Assembly: GCA_016124855.1 (NCBI GenBank) | Contig: WGMX01000011.1 | Location: 1 to 64,000, forward strand | From: Anaerolineaceae bacterium | Lineage (GTDB): Bacteria > Chloroflexota > Anaerolineae > Aggregatilineales > Phototrophicaceae | DNA: 64,000 nt | Direction of reading: 5' to 3' | Shown: positions 32,706 through 41,554 of the stretch, one piece after another | Numbering within the stretch: position 1 is the stretch's first letter | Layout of the letters: every line of letters begins with the position of its first letter | Position numbers and translations under genes: made by a program | The notes under the pieces: model-generated | Databases searched by the model: none | Seen by the model: only the letters and a program-made list of their open reading frames with translations | What the model was told of the DNA's origin: nothing

Positions 32706-33533
32706 CTTCACCGCACCGGCTGCCAAGCCCTGTACCACAAAGCGTTGTGCCGCGTAGTAGAGAATCATCACCGGCAGCGCTGCAAACATTGCCGCAGCCA
32801 TAATGAGTCCCCACCGGAACACGTCACCCGTAATCAAGCGGCTGATGGCGACTGGCACAGTTTGCAAAGTGGGCGACGTAATGAAGATCAGCGCATACAG
32901 CAGTTCATCCCACGCGGCGGTAAACGTGAATACACTTACGGCGACCAATCCGGGGCCAGCCAGCGGCAGTACCACTTTATAAAAGGCTTGAAAACGGGTT
33001 GCGCCATCGACCATCGCTTGTTCATCTAGCTCAACTGGAATACTTCTGAAATAGCCCATCAAAAGCCATGTACTCAACGGCGCGGCAAACGTTAGATAAA
33101 CAAAGATCAACCCGTGCAGCGTATTCCCCAACTGCATCCGCGAAATGATCACCGACAGCGGAATAAACAGTAATCCACTCGGTGTGAGATAGGTAAACAG
33201 GATTAAACGCCCGATCCAATTGCGATAAAGATACTTCAACCGCACCAGACTATAGGCGGCGCTGGCACTAAACAGCACCGAGACAAAAGTCGACATGCCG
33301 GCTACTAACACACTGTTGCCAACGTTGATCAAAAAATGATCTTCCACGATCAATTCCTGATAATTTTTCAACGAGGCATTAATCGGCAGCAGTGACGGTG
33401 TCCGATAAATATCTTTAGGCTGCTTGAGCGACACCATAAACATGAAGTAAATCGGAAACAGGATGATGATGGCGACGACGATTAACAGCCCATAATTGAT
33501 GATTTTCTGCCACCATGCGGGTTTGTCGAACAT
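32700..33533 (-). CDS. Sugar ABC transporter permease (MalG-type)
   Basis: A 277-residue inner-membrane permease of the CUT1 sugar importer family with six membrane helices. The coupling EAA motif reads EQAMVDGATRFQAFYKVVLPLAGPG. The first helix and LFPIYFMFMVSLKQPKD are typical of MalG-like subunits. The start at 33533 is 2 bases after the stop of the other permease; longer open frame upstream is antisense to that gene and is rejected. Carbohydrate, probably a uronide given uxuA next to it. Confidence 0.92.
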   Translation of the reverse strand: MFDKPAWWQKIINYGLLIVVAIIILFPIYFMFMVSLKQPKDIYRTPSLLPINASLKNYQELIVEDHFLINVGNSVLVAGMSTFVSVLFSASAAYSLVRLKYLYRNWIGRLILFTYLTPSGLLFIPLSVIISRMQLGNTLHGLIFVYLTFAAPLSTWLLMGYFRSIPVELDEQAMVDGATRFQAFYKVVLPLAGPGLVAVSVFTFTAAWDELLYALIFITSPTLQTVPVAISRLITGDVFRWGLIMAAAMFAALPVMILYYAAQRFVVQGLAAGAVKG

Positions 33534-33535
33534 CG

Positions 33536-34453
33536 TTAATCCTCCTTCTGCAAACGAATGGCGACGATCAAGGCCAGAACGGCAAAGACCGGCAGCAAGG
33601 CAACCGATACCGCCGAAGCCTCTCCGATGCGTAAACTTTGCAGCCCGTAATAGGCCAATACTGGGAAGGTCATGGTCGCGTTGGATGGCCCACCGCCTGT
33701 GAGTATCCAGACCGCCTCGAAGCTGTTGGTGGTCTGAATCGTGGAAATCAAAATCACCACCAGCACAATATGACGGATACCGGGGAAGGTGATATTCAAA
33801 AAGCGCTGCCATGCACTCGCCCCATCTAAAGCCGCTGATTCATAAAGTTCCCTCGGGACACCCTGCATAGCCGCCAAAAACGAGATCACCCAGAAGGGAA
33901 ATCCGCGCCACACGCTCGCCACAACAACGCTGGGCAAAGCCAGTTCTTTGGTGCTGAGGAAATCAACATGCGAACTAACCAAGCCGAGGTTGATGAGAAT
34001 ATAGTTGAACGCACCTCCTTGCGGCGCATATAACAACTTCCATGTGATGAAAGCCACAAAAGCCGGCATTGCCCACGGCAGCAAAATCAGCCCTCGCCAG
34101 AAGGGTCGTCCGCGAATTTTTTGGTTGAGCAGCGCCGCTAATCCTAGGCCAATACCCAGCTTAAGGAGTTGTATAGCGCTGACCATGACAATCGTGTTGC
34201 GGATTGACGCCTGAAAGTCCGGCTTTTGGGCAAGGTTAATGTAGTTGGCGAAGCCAACGAACTGCCCGTCACTGCCCACCACACGATCTGTAAAACTAAT
34301 TTGAATCGCAAAGAAAAAAGGGTAAACAACCAGCAGTAATATACAAACCACCAGCGGCGCGACCATCAAATAACCGAGAATACTTTCGGATTGTTGCAGG
34401 TTTGGTCGCCACAGCCGACGGGGTTCTAAATTAGCGATGGCCTGTTGAGACAT
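33536..34453 (-). CDS. Sugar ABC transporter permease (MalF-type)
   Basis: A 305-residue CUT1 permease with six membrane helices; the EAA loop is ESAALDGASAWQRFLNITFPGIR. N-terminal LGYLMVAPLVVCILLLVVYPFFFAIQ and FVGFANY are family signatures. It forms the heterodimeric channel with the next gene. No ATP-binding subunit is in the cluster, so a shared MsmX-type ATPase elsewhere would be needed. Confidence 0.93.
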   Translation of the reverse strand: MSQQAIANLEPRRLWRPNLQQSESILGYLMVAPLVVCILLLVVYPFFFAIQISFTDRVVGSDGQFVGFANYINLAQKPDFQASIRNTIVMVSAIQLLKLGIGLGLAALLNQKIRGRPFWRGLILLPWAMPAFVAFITWKLLYAPQGGAFNYILINLGLVSSHVDFLSTKELALPSVVVASVWRGFPFWVISFLAAMQGVPRELYESAALDGASAWQRFLNITFPGIRHIVLVVILISTIQTTNSFEAVWILTGGGPSNATMTFPVLAYYGLQSLRIGEASAVSVALLPVFAVLALIVAIRLQKED

Positions 34454-34494
34454 CGAGGAAAGCCTTTCTCGGAAACAGGCATTGCAGGAGCATG

Positions 34495-34660
34495 TTGATG
34501 GTCTTTAACTTTTTAATACGGAGTATCCCATGTAGGGAAGGGTCTATGACCCTTCCGTATAATTCCCTCCCTCGTTTACGGGCTATCACCAGAGTGAGCC
34601 TGCGAACGAGGGGATGTGGGTTAGGGTGGGGGTTATTTCTCCACACCAAGTAGTAAACCG
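34495..34660. mobile_element. MITE-like element in the sugar transport operon
   Basis: Starts TTGATGGTCTTTAACTTTTT and AATACGGAGTA, has a GTAGGGAAGGGTC palindrome and a CCCTCCCTCGTTTACGGG hairpin whose loop carries the same extra segment (GCCTGCGAA) as the copy at 31413, then GGGGGTTATTTCTCC and an end AGTAAAC. It lies between the binding-protein and permease genes. Confidence 0.55.
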
Positions 34661-34692
34661 CTATACAACGCGCCCCTGCAAACCACCGCTAT

Positions 34693-35988
34693 TTATGTAT
34701 TGTTTTTGTCGTAAATCACTTGGCAAGCATCTTGCGTTTCCTTGATAGCATCATCAATACTCAACCCGTCCACGACAATCCGCTGAACCATTCGGGGTGT
34801 CAGGAAGTTGGTCTGATATTCCGCGAAGGCCGCATTGTTCACATCCGGGAAAGCACCCGCTGTGCCGTTCAAAGCCAGATCCAACAGACCGGCATGAACT
34901 GCGCTTTCGGTGAAGATTGGAGCCTTGATGTGATTTTCAAGTGCGGGACCATAAATGGCGCTGCTGTAATATTCAGCCGTGAAATCATCGTCTGCCAAAT
35001 ACTTAATCAGCTCAGCCGCCAAATCTTGATTCTTGCTGGTGACAGGAATGGAACGCACTACCGTGCCAACCGGAGAAATACGCATGGCCGGGCCTGCAGG
35101 CAGCGCCGAATACTTGGTTGCGTCGGCGAGTTCAGGGTCATTATCCACCAGATAATTACGGACGCTGCCGGGGTTCGCAATGAAACCTGCCTGACCGGAT
35201 TGATAAGCCGTATTGTCGCCCGCGCCGTCCCATGTTGTTGCGCCCGGTGGGAACAAACCATCGGCATACGCTTTGCTAATCCATGTCAAGAAGTCGCGGG
35301 TTGCTTGGCTGTCAATGGTGCAGGTCTTACCCGTATCATCGGCGATGCGACCACCCCATGATTGCAGCATCGTCGTAGTCAGGTTGCCGTCGCCCACGTT
35401 TGAAAGCGCAAAACCCATCGAGTACAAATCAGGCGGATTATTGATGGCGCGTGCCATATCGCTAAGTTCTTCCCATGTTTTCGGCGCATCCTTAAAACCT
35501 TTGGGCTCCAACAAATCATTGCGACGGTAAAGCACGTTACCATTAGTCGCATAAGGAATACCATAAATCTTGCCGCCGAAATCTTTGCTGGTGACTAAGC
35601 TGTCGGCTGATTTCAACCAACCGCCGTGTGCTTTGCCAATTTCAGCATACAAATCATCGACAGCCACCAGTTGATTTTGCTTGCTCAACAGCAGCATAAA
35701 GTCGCGACCCAGATCAAGCACATCCGGCAGTGTTCCCGCTTCGATGGCTGCTGAAACTGTTTGCACCGTTTCGTTCTGGTTAATCATGACGACTTCGACC
35801 TTAACACCGTTTTCTTCACCCCATTTCTGGGCGCGCGCGACCAGTGCGTTGTTGGCTTTCTCCGAGAAAATGAGTCCACCCCAGAAAACAATGCTTTTTT
35901 CTTGCGCCAATGTGGGTGCAAAACTGAGCATTCCCAAGAGAAGGACGACGAATGCCAATAAAGACTTAGAACGGTTATTTTGCTTCAT
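34693..35988 (-). CDS. Sugar ABC transporter substrate-binding protein
   Basis: A 431-residue family 1 extracellular binding protein. The start at 35988 gives a clear signal peptide (KSLLAFVVLLLGMLSFAPTLAQ); an upstream ATG is less suitable. The mature part shows IVFWGG, NQNETVQTVSAAIEAGTLPDVLDLG and IYGIPYATNGNVLYRRNDL, typical of sugar binders. First gene of the importer operon; a repeat element separates it from the permeases. It would deliver the sugar to the MalF/G-like pair. Confidence 0.92.
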   Translation of the reverse strand: MKQNNRSKSLLAFVVLLLGMLSFAPTLAQEKSIVFWGGLIFSEKANNALVARAQKWGEENGVKVEVVMINQNETVQTVSAAIEAGTLPDVLDLGRDFMLLLSKQNQLVAVDDLYAEIGKAHGGWLKSADSLVTSKDFGGKIYGIPYATNGNVLYRRNDLLEPKGFKDAPKTWEELSDMARAINNPPDLYSMGFALSNVGDGNLTTTMLQSWGGRIADDTGKTCTIDSQATRDFLTWISKAYADGLFPPGATTWDGAGDNTAYQSGQAGFIANPGSVRNYLVDNDPELADATKYSALPAGPAMRISPVGTVVRSIPVTSKNQDLAAELIKYLADDDFTAEYYSSAIYGPALENHIKAPIFTESAVHAGLLDLALNGTAGAFPDVNNAAFAEYQTNFLTPRMVQRIVVDGLSIDDAIKETQDACQVIYDKNNT

Positions 35989-36632
35989 ATTTGATCTACT
36001 CCACATAAAATTAAGTTGAGAAAAACCTGTACTTTGATGAAACTGCGATGCCAAAAGGGTCGAGTTTCTAACCACCTCCTCCCTCAGCAGGGCTGAGCGC
36101 CTTTATAATTTATAATGTTAACATGAAATCACTGGGTTTTGCCAAATTTGATGTCAATCCACATTACGGGCATCATTTTTGTCTAACCGGGCAGCGCTGA
36201 CAACATTTAAGGAATATAAGTGGATTATCGAAATGAACGAGCCATTCGCTCACTAGGCTGATTTGCTCCCGTCTCTATAAAATGGACAGGAGTTGAGGGT
36301 GATGAGTATAGGGTCAACTCATTTCTCTCGAGACTCTACATTAGCAGGCACCAGAATATTCAAGTTTGAAGTCTTTATTCGCTCTTTGTCGCTATATCTG
36401 CATTGTTTCGCTTCCTCATGTAATGGGGAAAGAGGGTTGGCGACATACGGGAGGATAGAATAATCAAGCAGTATATAGGAAAAGTAAAACCTTAATTATT
36501 TATTTGTGCTATCTCCAATCTTTCAGGTTTAGGCTTTTTATAAGATGCCTTTAATATATGGCAGTAAACAGCACTCTTGTCCTATGGTATAATGTTGTGT
36601 GAAAATTGGAACAAGCTGAGATATAAATCAGG
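35989..36632. other. Divergent gene-free region
   Basis: 644 bases without a supported gene between the leftward importer operon and the rightward ABC ATPase. It should contain both promoters. TGGTATAAT at about 36586-36593 is an extended -10 sequence about 40 bases before the ATPase start. Nothing else is recognised. Confidence 0.4.
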
Positions 36633-37361
36633 ATGACATTGAACGGTTCCACGCCTTCGAAAATTGTCCAAATCCGCAATTTGACCAAGCACTATGATGA
36701 AGGTGGTCAAAGTCGCAAGGTCTTGGATAACGTCAATCTGGAAATTGAAGAAGGCGAATTTTTTGTCATGTTGGGGAAAAGCGGCAGTGGTAAGAGTACG
36801 CTGCTTAACCTCATCAGTGGTATTGATCACGCGGACTCCGGACAAATCGTGATCGGCAATACGGATATAACGGCGCTCAACGAAAAACAGCAAACCCTCT
36901 TCCGCCGTGACAAAATCGGCATCATCTTCCAATTTTTTAACCTGATACCGACCTTAACCGTTCTCGAAAATATCACTTTGCCGGCTGAACTGCGCGGCGA
37001 CAACCGTCGTTCAGTCGAGCAGCAAGGTCGCGCACTCCTAGAACGTGTCGGCTTAATCGACCGTGCCGAAACGTATCCGGATCGGCTCAGCGGTGGCGAA
37101 CAGCAGCGGGTCGCAATCGCGCGGGCTTTAGCCCATGAACCCAAGCTCGTGCTGGCGGATGAACCTACGGGCAATTTAGACGAAGATACAGGGCAAACTG
37201 TACTAACTTTGCTGCTAGAACTAACCCGTGACGCCGGAAAAACGCTGGTCATGGCCACCCATAATCCCGAGATTCTTCCCTTCGCCGACCGTGTTGGACG
37301 GATTCACGAAGGCAAATTGATCGTTACACTTAATCATGAGCCTGCTATAACCAATCGTTAG
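36633..37361 (+). CDS. LolD/MacB-type ABC ATPase, without permease
   Basis: A 242-residue ABC ATP-binding protein. Walker [10 protein letters not shown] at about 49, Q-loop [15 protein letters not shown], signature [15 protein letters not shown] and Walker [17 protein letters not shown] are intact and of the LolD/MacB/FtsE class, which exports lipoproteins or drugs or transmits signals. No FtsX/MacB-type permease is adjacent; the next gene is a HEAT-repeat protein. The permease must be elsewhere or the ATPase is an orphan. Extended -10 promoter upstream. Confidence 0.92.
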   Translation: MTLNGSTPSKIVQIRNLTKHYDEGGQSRKVLDNVNLEIEEGEFFVMLGKSGSGKSTLLNLISGIDHADSGQIVIGNTDITALNEKQQTLFRRDKIGIIFQFFNLIPTLTVLENITLPAELRGDNRRSVEQQGRALLERVGLIDRAETYPDRLSGGEQQRVAIARALAHEPKLVLADEPTGNLDEDTGQTVLTLLLELTRDAGKTLVMATHNPEILPFADRVGRIHEGKLIVTLNHEPAITNR

Positions 37362-37443
37362 CGCCATGCAAGGTTATAGGGCATAATTAATTTTATTGCT
37401 GATCTTGGAAGGAAGTCCTTATAGCACTGAAAGGTTCAGCACA

Positions 37444-37860
37444 ATGACGGACCCTGACCCAACACTTATCAAGCAATTATTGGCCGATCTTCGTGGGTTT
37501 GACAAAGAAAAGCGCCGCACCGCCGTGATGAAACTCGGCGTAATGGGTGGCGAAGACGCAGTACGGGCGCTCATTATGGCTGTTCGTAACGACCATGAAG
37601 ACCTCATCACACGTGGGCGCGCCGCCATGATGCTTGGCAAACTCCGCGATATCCGCGCCGTTGACCCTCTGATCCAAGCTCTTGATGCCCCCGGTTTCCA
37701 AACACCTGTATACGCTGCCGAAGCACTCGGCAAAATCGGTGATCGCCGCGCCATAGACCCGCTGCTGGCTGCCATGAACTCCGGCAACGAAACCTTCCGC
37801 AAGGCCGCGATTGAGGCATTGAAGAAACTCGGTTACATGCCGCAGCCGATACCGAATTGA
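37444..37860 (+). CDS. HEAT-repeat protein
   Basis: A 138-residue helical-repeat protein of the PBS-lyase HEAT type with about three to four repeats: RRTAVMKLGVMGGEDAVRAL, GRAAMMLGKLRDIRAVDPLI, YAAEALGKIGDRRAIDPLLA and FRKAAIEALKKLG. Such repeats form interaction scaffolds. Start at 37444 fits the first repeat; the upstream ATG at 37396 has no repeat-like sequence before it. It follows the ABC ATPase by 82 bases and may be co-transcribed. Confidence 0.85.
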   Translation: MTDPDPTLIKQLLADLRGFDKEKRRTAVMKLGVMGGEDAVRALIMAVRNDHEDLITRGRAAMMLGKLRDIRAVDPLIQALDAPGFQTPVYAAEALGKIGDRRAIDPLLAAMNSGNETFRKAAIEALKKLGYMPQPIPN

Positions 37861-37921
37861 ATGCTGGCTGTTGGCAATTGGCTTTTAGCGGTTGGCTAAA
37901 ACCAATTCAAGGAGCTTGCGG

Positions 37922-37999
37922 TTGAAAGATTTTAGAAAACCGGAGATATGGCAAAAGTCGTATCGGGGTTTTAGCGTGTGTTCCCTGATAACATCATGA
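37922..37999 (+). pseudogene. Remnant of a four-helix-bundle (S23/IVP) gene
   Basis: AAGGAG at 37909-37914 precedes a TTG start followed by KDFRKPEIWQKSYRGF, which matches the typical N-terminus of four-helix-bundle proteins related to the 23S rRNA intervening-sequence protein family. After about 16 residues the similarity stops and a TGA follows at 37997-37999. Only the first tenth of the usual ~120 residues remains. The repeated TTGGC text just upstream (37868-37898) is often seen before such genes. The HIT gene begins inside the remnant. Confidence 0.6.
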
Positions 38000-38469
38000 A
38001 CCATGAAGAATATGACCGCCTAGCAAGGTCGGATTGTTTCGTGTGCCGCATTATCGCGGGCAAACCCCTCGTGCCTAACCCACAAATTGTTTATGAGGAT
38101 GAGCAAGTGATTGCCTTCCTCAATCAATTTCCCACACAAGCAGGCTATACGATTGTTTGCCCCAAACGGCACATCGAGCGCTTTGAGTCCGAAATGAGCC
38201 CTGAAGAATGGCAGCATCTGCAAAGTGTTGTTCAACGAATTGCTCAAGCTGTTTCGAAGTCTACAGGAGCCATTCGCATGTATATAGCTTCATTGGGCAG
38301 TCCGGAACGAAATGCTCATCTCCATATCCACGTTTGTCCCTGTCCTCCGGATACACCGTTTCATCAACAGCAATTTGAAGCCATGCAGATCAAAAATAGT
38401 CAATTCTTGCAGCTCAGCGAAAATCGAATGCAAGAGATAGCCTCCCAAATTCGCATGGCTTTGGAGTAG
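37996..38469 (+). CDS. HIT family protein
   Basis: A 157-residue histidine-triad hydrolase from the ATG at 37996; a GTG six codons upstream lies in the remnant gene. CFVCRIIAGKPLVPNP at the start and GYTIVCPKRHIERF are HIT-like. The triad motif is NAHLHIHVCPCPP (H-x-H-x-H). HIT proteins hydrolyse dinucleoside polyphosphates or nucleoside phosphoramidates. The next gene is a second HIT protein. Confidence 0.85.
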   Translation: MNHEEYDRLARSDCFVCRIIAGKPLVPNPQIVYEDEQVIAFLNQFPTQAGYTIVCPKRHIERFESEMSPEEWQHLQSVVQRIAQAVSKSTGAIRMYIASLGSPERNAHLHIHVCPCPPDTPFHQQQFEAMQIKNSQFLQLSENRMQEIASQIRMALE

Positions 38470-38481
38470 TCGGCGACCGGC

Positions 38482-38924
38482 ATGAAGCAACATCCCAAAG
38501 ATAACGATGATGGGCTGTTTATCGCCGAAATGAGCATTTCGACCCTGCTACTTTATCGAGAGCAGCGCTTTCATGGATATTGCCTGTTAAGCTTTTCGGC
38601 TTGGGATGCGACCAGTCTTGAGTCGTTGAGCGATACCGAATACAGCCAGTTCATGACCGATGTACGAACAGCCTCTAAAGCCATTCGAATCACTTGCAAC
38701 CCCGACCACATGAATTACGAACTCCTCGGCAACAGCAATCCCCATCTCCACTGGCATATCGTGCCGCGCTACAAAACTGATCCGCGTTGGGGACAGCCAT
38801 TTGGGAAGGCTGGCCTCGCAACGAATTTAAAATCAATCGCCATACGCTGCCGGAACGTGAATACCGGCTGCTTGTCGAACAGATCCGTGCCAATTTGAAC
38901 ATGGATTTGCCGGACAAGCCCTAA
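38482..38924 (+). pseudogene. HIT family protein with a frameshift
   Basis: Frame 1 from ATG 38482 carries a HIT domain through the triad NPHLHWHIVPRYKTDPRWGQP, then runs into unrelated residues to a stop at 38898. Moving one base near 38808 restores a typical family end, WEGWPRNEFKINRH and EREYRLLVEQIRANL, ending at TAA 38922-38924. So one base seems to be missing at about 38806-38810, and the intact product would be about 147 residues. The triad is before the break, so partial activity is possible; a sequencing error is an alternative. Confidence 0.8.
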
Positions 38925-38977
38925 TCAGTCATAGTTGATCCGTTGACATTTTGATAGCTCAAAACTAAAGGCTCAAT

Positions 38978-40012
38978 ATGAACTGGACTCCTCCTGACCA
39001 CTGGCTCAAAATAACCTCGATTGATGCCCATACCGGCGGTGAACCGCTGCGGATTATCACAGGCGGATTTCCTGACTTAGACGGCAGCACCATTCTTGAA
39101 AAGCGACATTATGCCCGCACCCATTACGACCATTTGCGTCGGGCGTTGATGTGGGAACCACGCGGTCACGCCGATATGTACGGCGCGATTTTGACACCCC
39201 CCGTTACACCCGACGGCGACATAGGTGTATTGTTCATTCACAATGAAGGCTTCAGCACCATGTGCGGACACGGCATCATCGGGCTGGTGAAAGTTGGCGT
39301 GCAAACCGGCATGTTTCCCGTAACAGGGGATGCAACTATCGTCAAGATCGACACACCCGCCGGACGTGTCACCGCCACCGCTCATATACAAAATGGGCAA
39401 GTCGAGCGCGTGTCGTTTTTGAATGTGCCATCCTTTTTATACCAGCAAGATTTGACGATAAATGTTGAAGGGCTAGGCCAAATCACATACGACATCGCTT
39501 TTGGCGGTGCGTTTTATGCTTATGTCGACATAGATCAACCGGCGCTTCAACACGTTGTAATTGACGATAAACATCAGACTCGGTTAATCGATGTGGGAAT
39601 GCGCATTAAGCGTGCTGTGATGAACAGCGTAACGCTGCATCATCCGGCTGGTGATGATGACCTCAACTTTTTATATGGCACGATTTTAGTCAAGATGCTC
39701 CATACCGAAGAAGTTCAAAGCCGTAATGTGTGCATATTTGCCGAGGGTGAAGTTGACCGTTCACCAACTGGTACAGGTGTCAGCGGACGCTTAGCCATTC
39801 ACCACGCCAAAGGCGATTTACCGCTGGATGAAACTATCACCATCGAAAGCCTAATCGGTTCGCGCTTTACTGGACGGGTTGTTGAAACGGTTGAAGTTGG
39901 TGGTTTGCCGGGGATTATTCCCGAAGTGTCTGGCACAGCCTATATCACCGGACAGCACACCTTCCTCATTGATCCCGACGATCCTTTAAAAGACGGATTT
40001 ATCTTACGCTAG
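38978..40012 (+). CDS. trans-3-hydroxy-L-proline dehydratase
   Basis: A 344-residue member of the proline racemase family. The first catalytic Cys is present (FSTMCGHGIIG) but the second catalytic site reads DRSPTGTGVSGR, with Thr where proline and hydroxyproline racemases have Cys. This Cys/Thr pairing marks trans-3-hydroxy-L-proline dehydratase, which yields pyrroline-2-carboxylate. Start IDAHTGGEPLRII is typical. Monocistronic; AAAGG lies before the ATG. Collagen-derived hydroxyproline use is the usual context. Confidence 0.9.
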   Translation: MNWTPPDHWLKITSIDAHTGGEPLRIITGGFPDLDGSTILEKRHYARTHYDHLRRALMWEPRGHADMYGAILTPPVTPDGDIGVLFIHNEGFSTMCGHGIIGLVKVGVQTGMFPVTGDATIVKIDTPAGRVTATAHIQNGQVERVSFLNVPSFLYQQDLTINVEGLGQITYDIAFGGAFYAYVDIDQPALQHVVIDDKHQTRLIDVGMRIKRAVMNSVTLHHPAGDDDLNFLYGTILVKMLHTEEVQSRNVCIFAEGEVDRSPTGTGVSGRLAIHHAKGDLPLDETITIESLIGSRFTGRVVETVEVGGLPGIIPEVSGTAYITGQHTFLIDPDDPLKDGFILR

Positions 40013-40062
40013 TCAAGTATAATAGCTTAGAAAGACAATGCTTATTTCGAGGCTACCAATCA

Positions 40063-40296
40063 ATGAGCGATCTTTTAAGCCGCATCACAATTGATCCAGA
40101 TATTTCGCACGGCAAACCTGTTGTTCGAGGTTTACGCTATCCCGTCGAGATGCTGCTTGAACTACTCAGTTCAGGCATGACCAATGACGATATTTTGGCA
40201 GATTACCCCGATTTGGAACGGGATGATTTGCTAGCTGTTCTAGCGTATGCTGCTCTACTCGTACAAACCAAACGAGTAGTACCTATTCCCGCATGA
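40063..40296 (+). CDS. DUF433 protein (antitoxin-like)
   Basis: A 77-residue DUF433 protein: ITIDPDISHGKPVVRGLRYP, then VEMLLELLSSGMTNDDILADYPDLERDDLLAVLAYA in the classical order. It would be the antitoxin or repressor of a pair. TATAAT at 40018-40023 precedes it. Its stop overlaps the ATG of the next gene (ATGA), the usual coupling for such modules. Confidence 0.88.
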   Translation: MSDLLSRITIDPDISHGKPVVRGLRYPVEMLLELLSSGMTNDDILADYPDLERDDLLAVLAYAALLVQTKRVVPIPA

Positions 40297-40613
40297 CTAA
40301 CCTTGACCAATATTATCGTAGTGGAAAGTGGCTCTCTTTATTCCATGAAGCTGAACAAGGAGAAGTTCTTAATTTTTGGTACAGCATGTTTAAATGGTTA
40401 GAACGAGATAATGCCGATGAATTATTACTGCTTCCCAACGAATTTATCTGGAACAAAAACGGTAATGTGGTCGGTCGATTTCCAATCAGAGTAACTGAAC
40501 CTAATCCAAGTTTTCACAATCAACTTTTATTGATATTGAACCGAGATGCTATTATTCAAGAGCATCTCATACCTACAGATGATGAAAATCGCTTCAAATT
40601 CATTATCGATTAA
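40293..40613 (+). CDS. Unknown partner of DUF433
   Basis: A 106-residue protein coupled to the DUF433 gene through ATGA. In most DUF433 pairs this position encodes a DUF5615 PIN-like toxin (as at 19256), but here the sequence (YYRSGKWLSLFHEAEQGE, then NFWYSMFKWLERDNAD and FPIRVTEPNPSFHNQLLL) lacks the LDENV signature and the acidic PIN residues. It is Trp/Phe-rich, soluble, and not recognised. It might be a different toxin class or an unrelated gene captured in the pair. Confidence 0.75.
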   Translation: MTNLDQYYRSGKWLSLFHEAEQGEVLNFWYSMFKWLERDNADELLLLPNEFIWNKNGNVVGRFPIRVTEPNPSFHNQLLLILNRDAIIQEHLIPTDDENRFKFIID

Positions 40614-40654
40614 ATTGCAAACCTGAATCCAACAGCACAAAAAATACTTCGCCG

Positions 40655-40684
40655 GTATGATAAGTGTGACTTTTCTCATCATAC
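40655..40684 (+). promoter_or_regulatory. Dyad overlapping a -10-like box
   Basis: GTATGAT (40655-40661) and ATCATAC (40678-40684) are an exact 7-bp inverted repeat just before the ATG at 40694; TATGAT (40656-40661) could be a -10 box within it. Function as operator is inference. Confidence 0.35.
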
Positions 40685-40693
40685 GGGGCATTT

Positions 40694-41554
40694 ATGAACG
40701 ACATCGCCATCCAGTTTTTAGGCTTGCTGGTATTCCTCGCACTGATCGCTGCTTCATACTGGCGCTGGATACGTCCTCACAACATCAACCTCGAAACCAA
40801 AGGTGTGCTGCTGCTTATTACTGTGACCATGATCGGTGGATTAGTCGGCAGCACCGGTTGGTGGTTTGATGTACCTGAAGCCTTCTCGTGGGATTTACCC
40901 CCTTTAGCCAGCCGAATGTTGGCGGCAGCAGGTTGGGCCTTTGGCGCAGCAACTTTTATGACTCTTCAACGTCCAACAAAACAGCGCATTCGCTTAGTAT
41001 TACTGATGTTAGCCGTCTATCTGATTCCGCTGGCGATAGCCATTGTTCTATTCCATCTTGACCGCTTTAATCCAGATGCGCCCATAACCTATGCCTTTTT
41101 CATCATTGTGACGGCCTTGATTGTGCCAACTTTGTGGTATTTGGTTCGTACGCCTGTTGTCCTTGTAGAAAGCCAGCCGAATGTGCTGCCGACTCGACCC
41201 GTTTGGATTTGGCTCAATGGGGTAAGACTGCTGATGGGTTTGTGGGGATTTGCCCTACTCATCACCGACAGCGGCCCGATCAATCTCATTTGGGTGTGGC
41301 CGGGCGATCTCCTCACCAGCCGCTTAATCGCGGTCATGCTGCTGACCATTGCGGTTGCCGCAGTCTACAGTCTGCAAAGTGCAGATCTTGCGCGGGTTAC
41401 ACTGATCACAATGACTGTCTACGGTTTCGGGGCAGCGCTGGCAAATCTCTGGAATGTGACCACCGGCAAGCCTGTCCAGCCGCTCTATGCAATCGTGTTC
41501 GGCATTATGGGCTTAGTCTCGCTGTGGATGTACCGGCAGTCCTCTACCGAATAA
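40694..41554 (+). CDS. Polytopic membrane protein, unrecognised
   Basis: A 286-residue integral membrane protein with about eight helices and short loops. It starts with a short periplasmic or cytoplasmic stretch and ends with a short cytoplasmic tail. No transporter or enzyme motif is visible, and I do not recognise the family. It lies alone, between the DUF433 pair and the kinase. Confidence 0.75.
   Translation: MNDIAIQFLGLLVFLALIAASYWRWIRPHNINLETKGVLLLITVTMIGGLVGSTGWWFDVPEAFSWDLPPLASRMLAAAGWAFGAATFMTLQRPTKQRIRLVLLMLAVYLIPLAIAIVLFHLDRFNPDAPITYAFFIIVTALIVPTLWYLVRTPVVLVESQPNVLPTRPVWIWLNGVRLLMGLWGFALLITDSGPINLIWVWPGDLLTSRLIAVMLLTIAVAAVYSLQSADLARVTLITMTVYGFGAALANLWNVTTGKPVQPLYAIVFGIMGLVSLWMYRQSSTE

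Noticed and set aside
33534..33812. N-terminal extension of the MalG-type permease
   Set aside because: The extra 93 residues are antisense-like noise over the MalF-type gene. The ATG at 33533 matches the family start and normal spacing.
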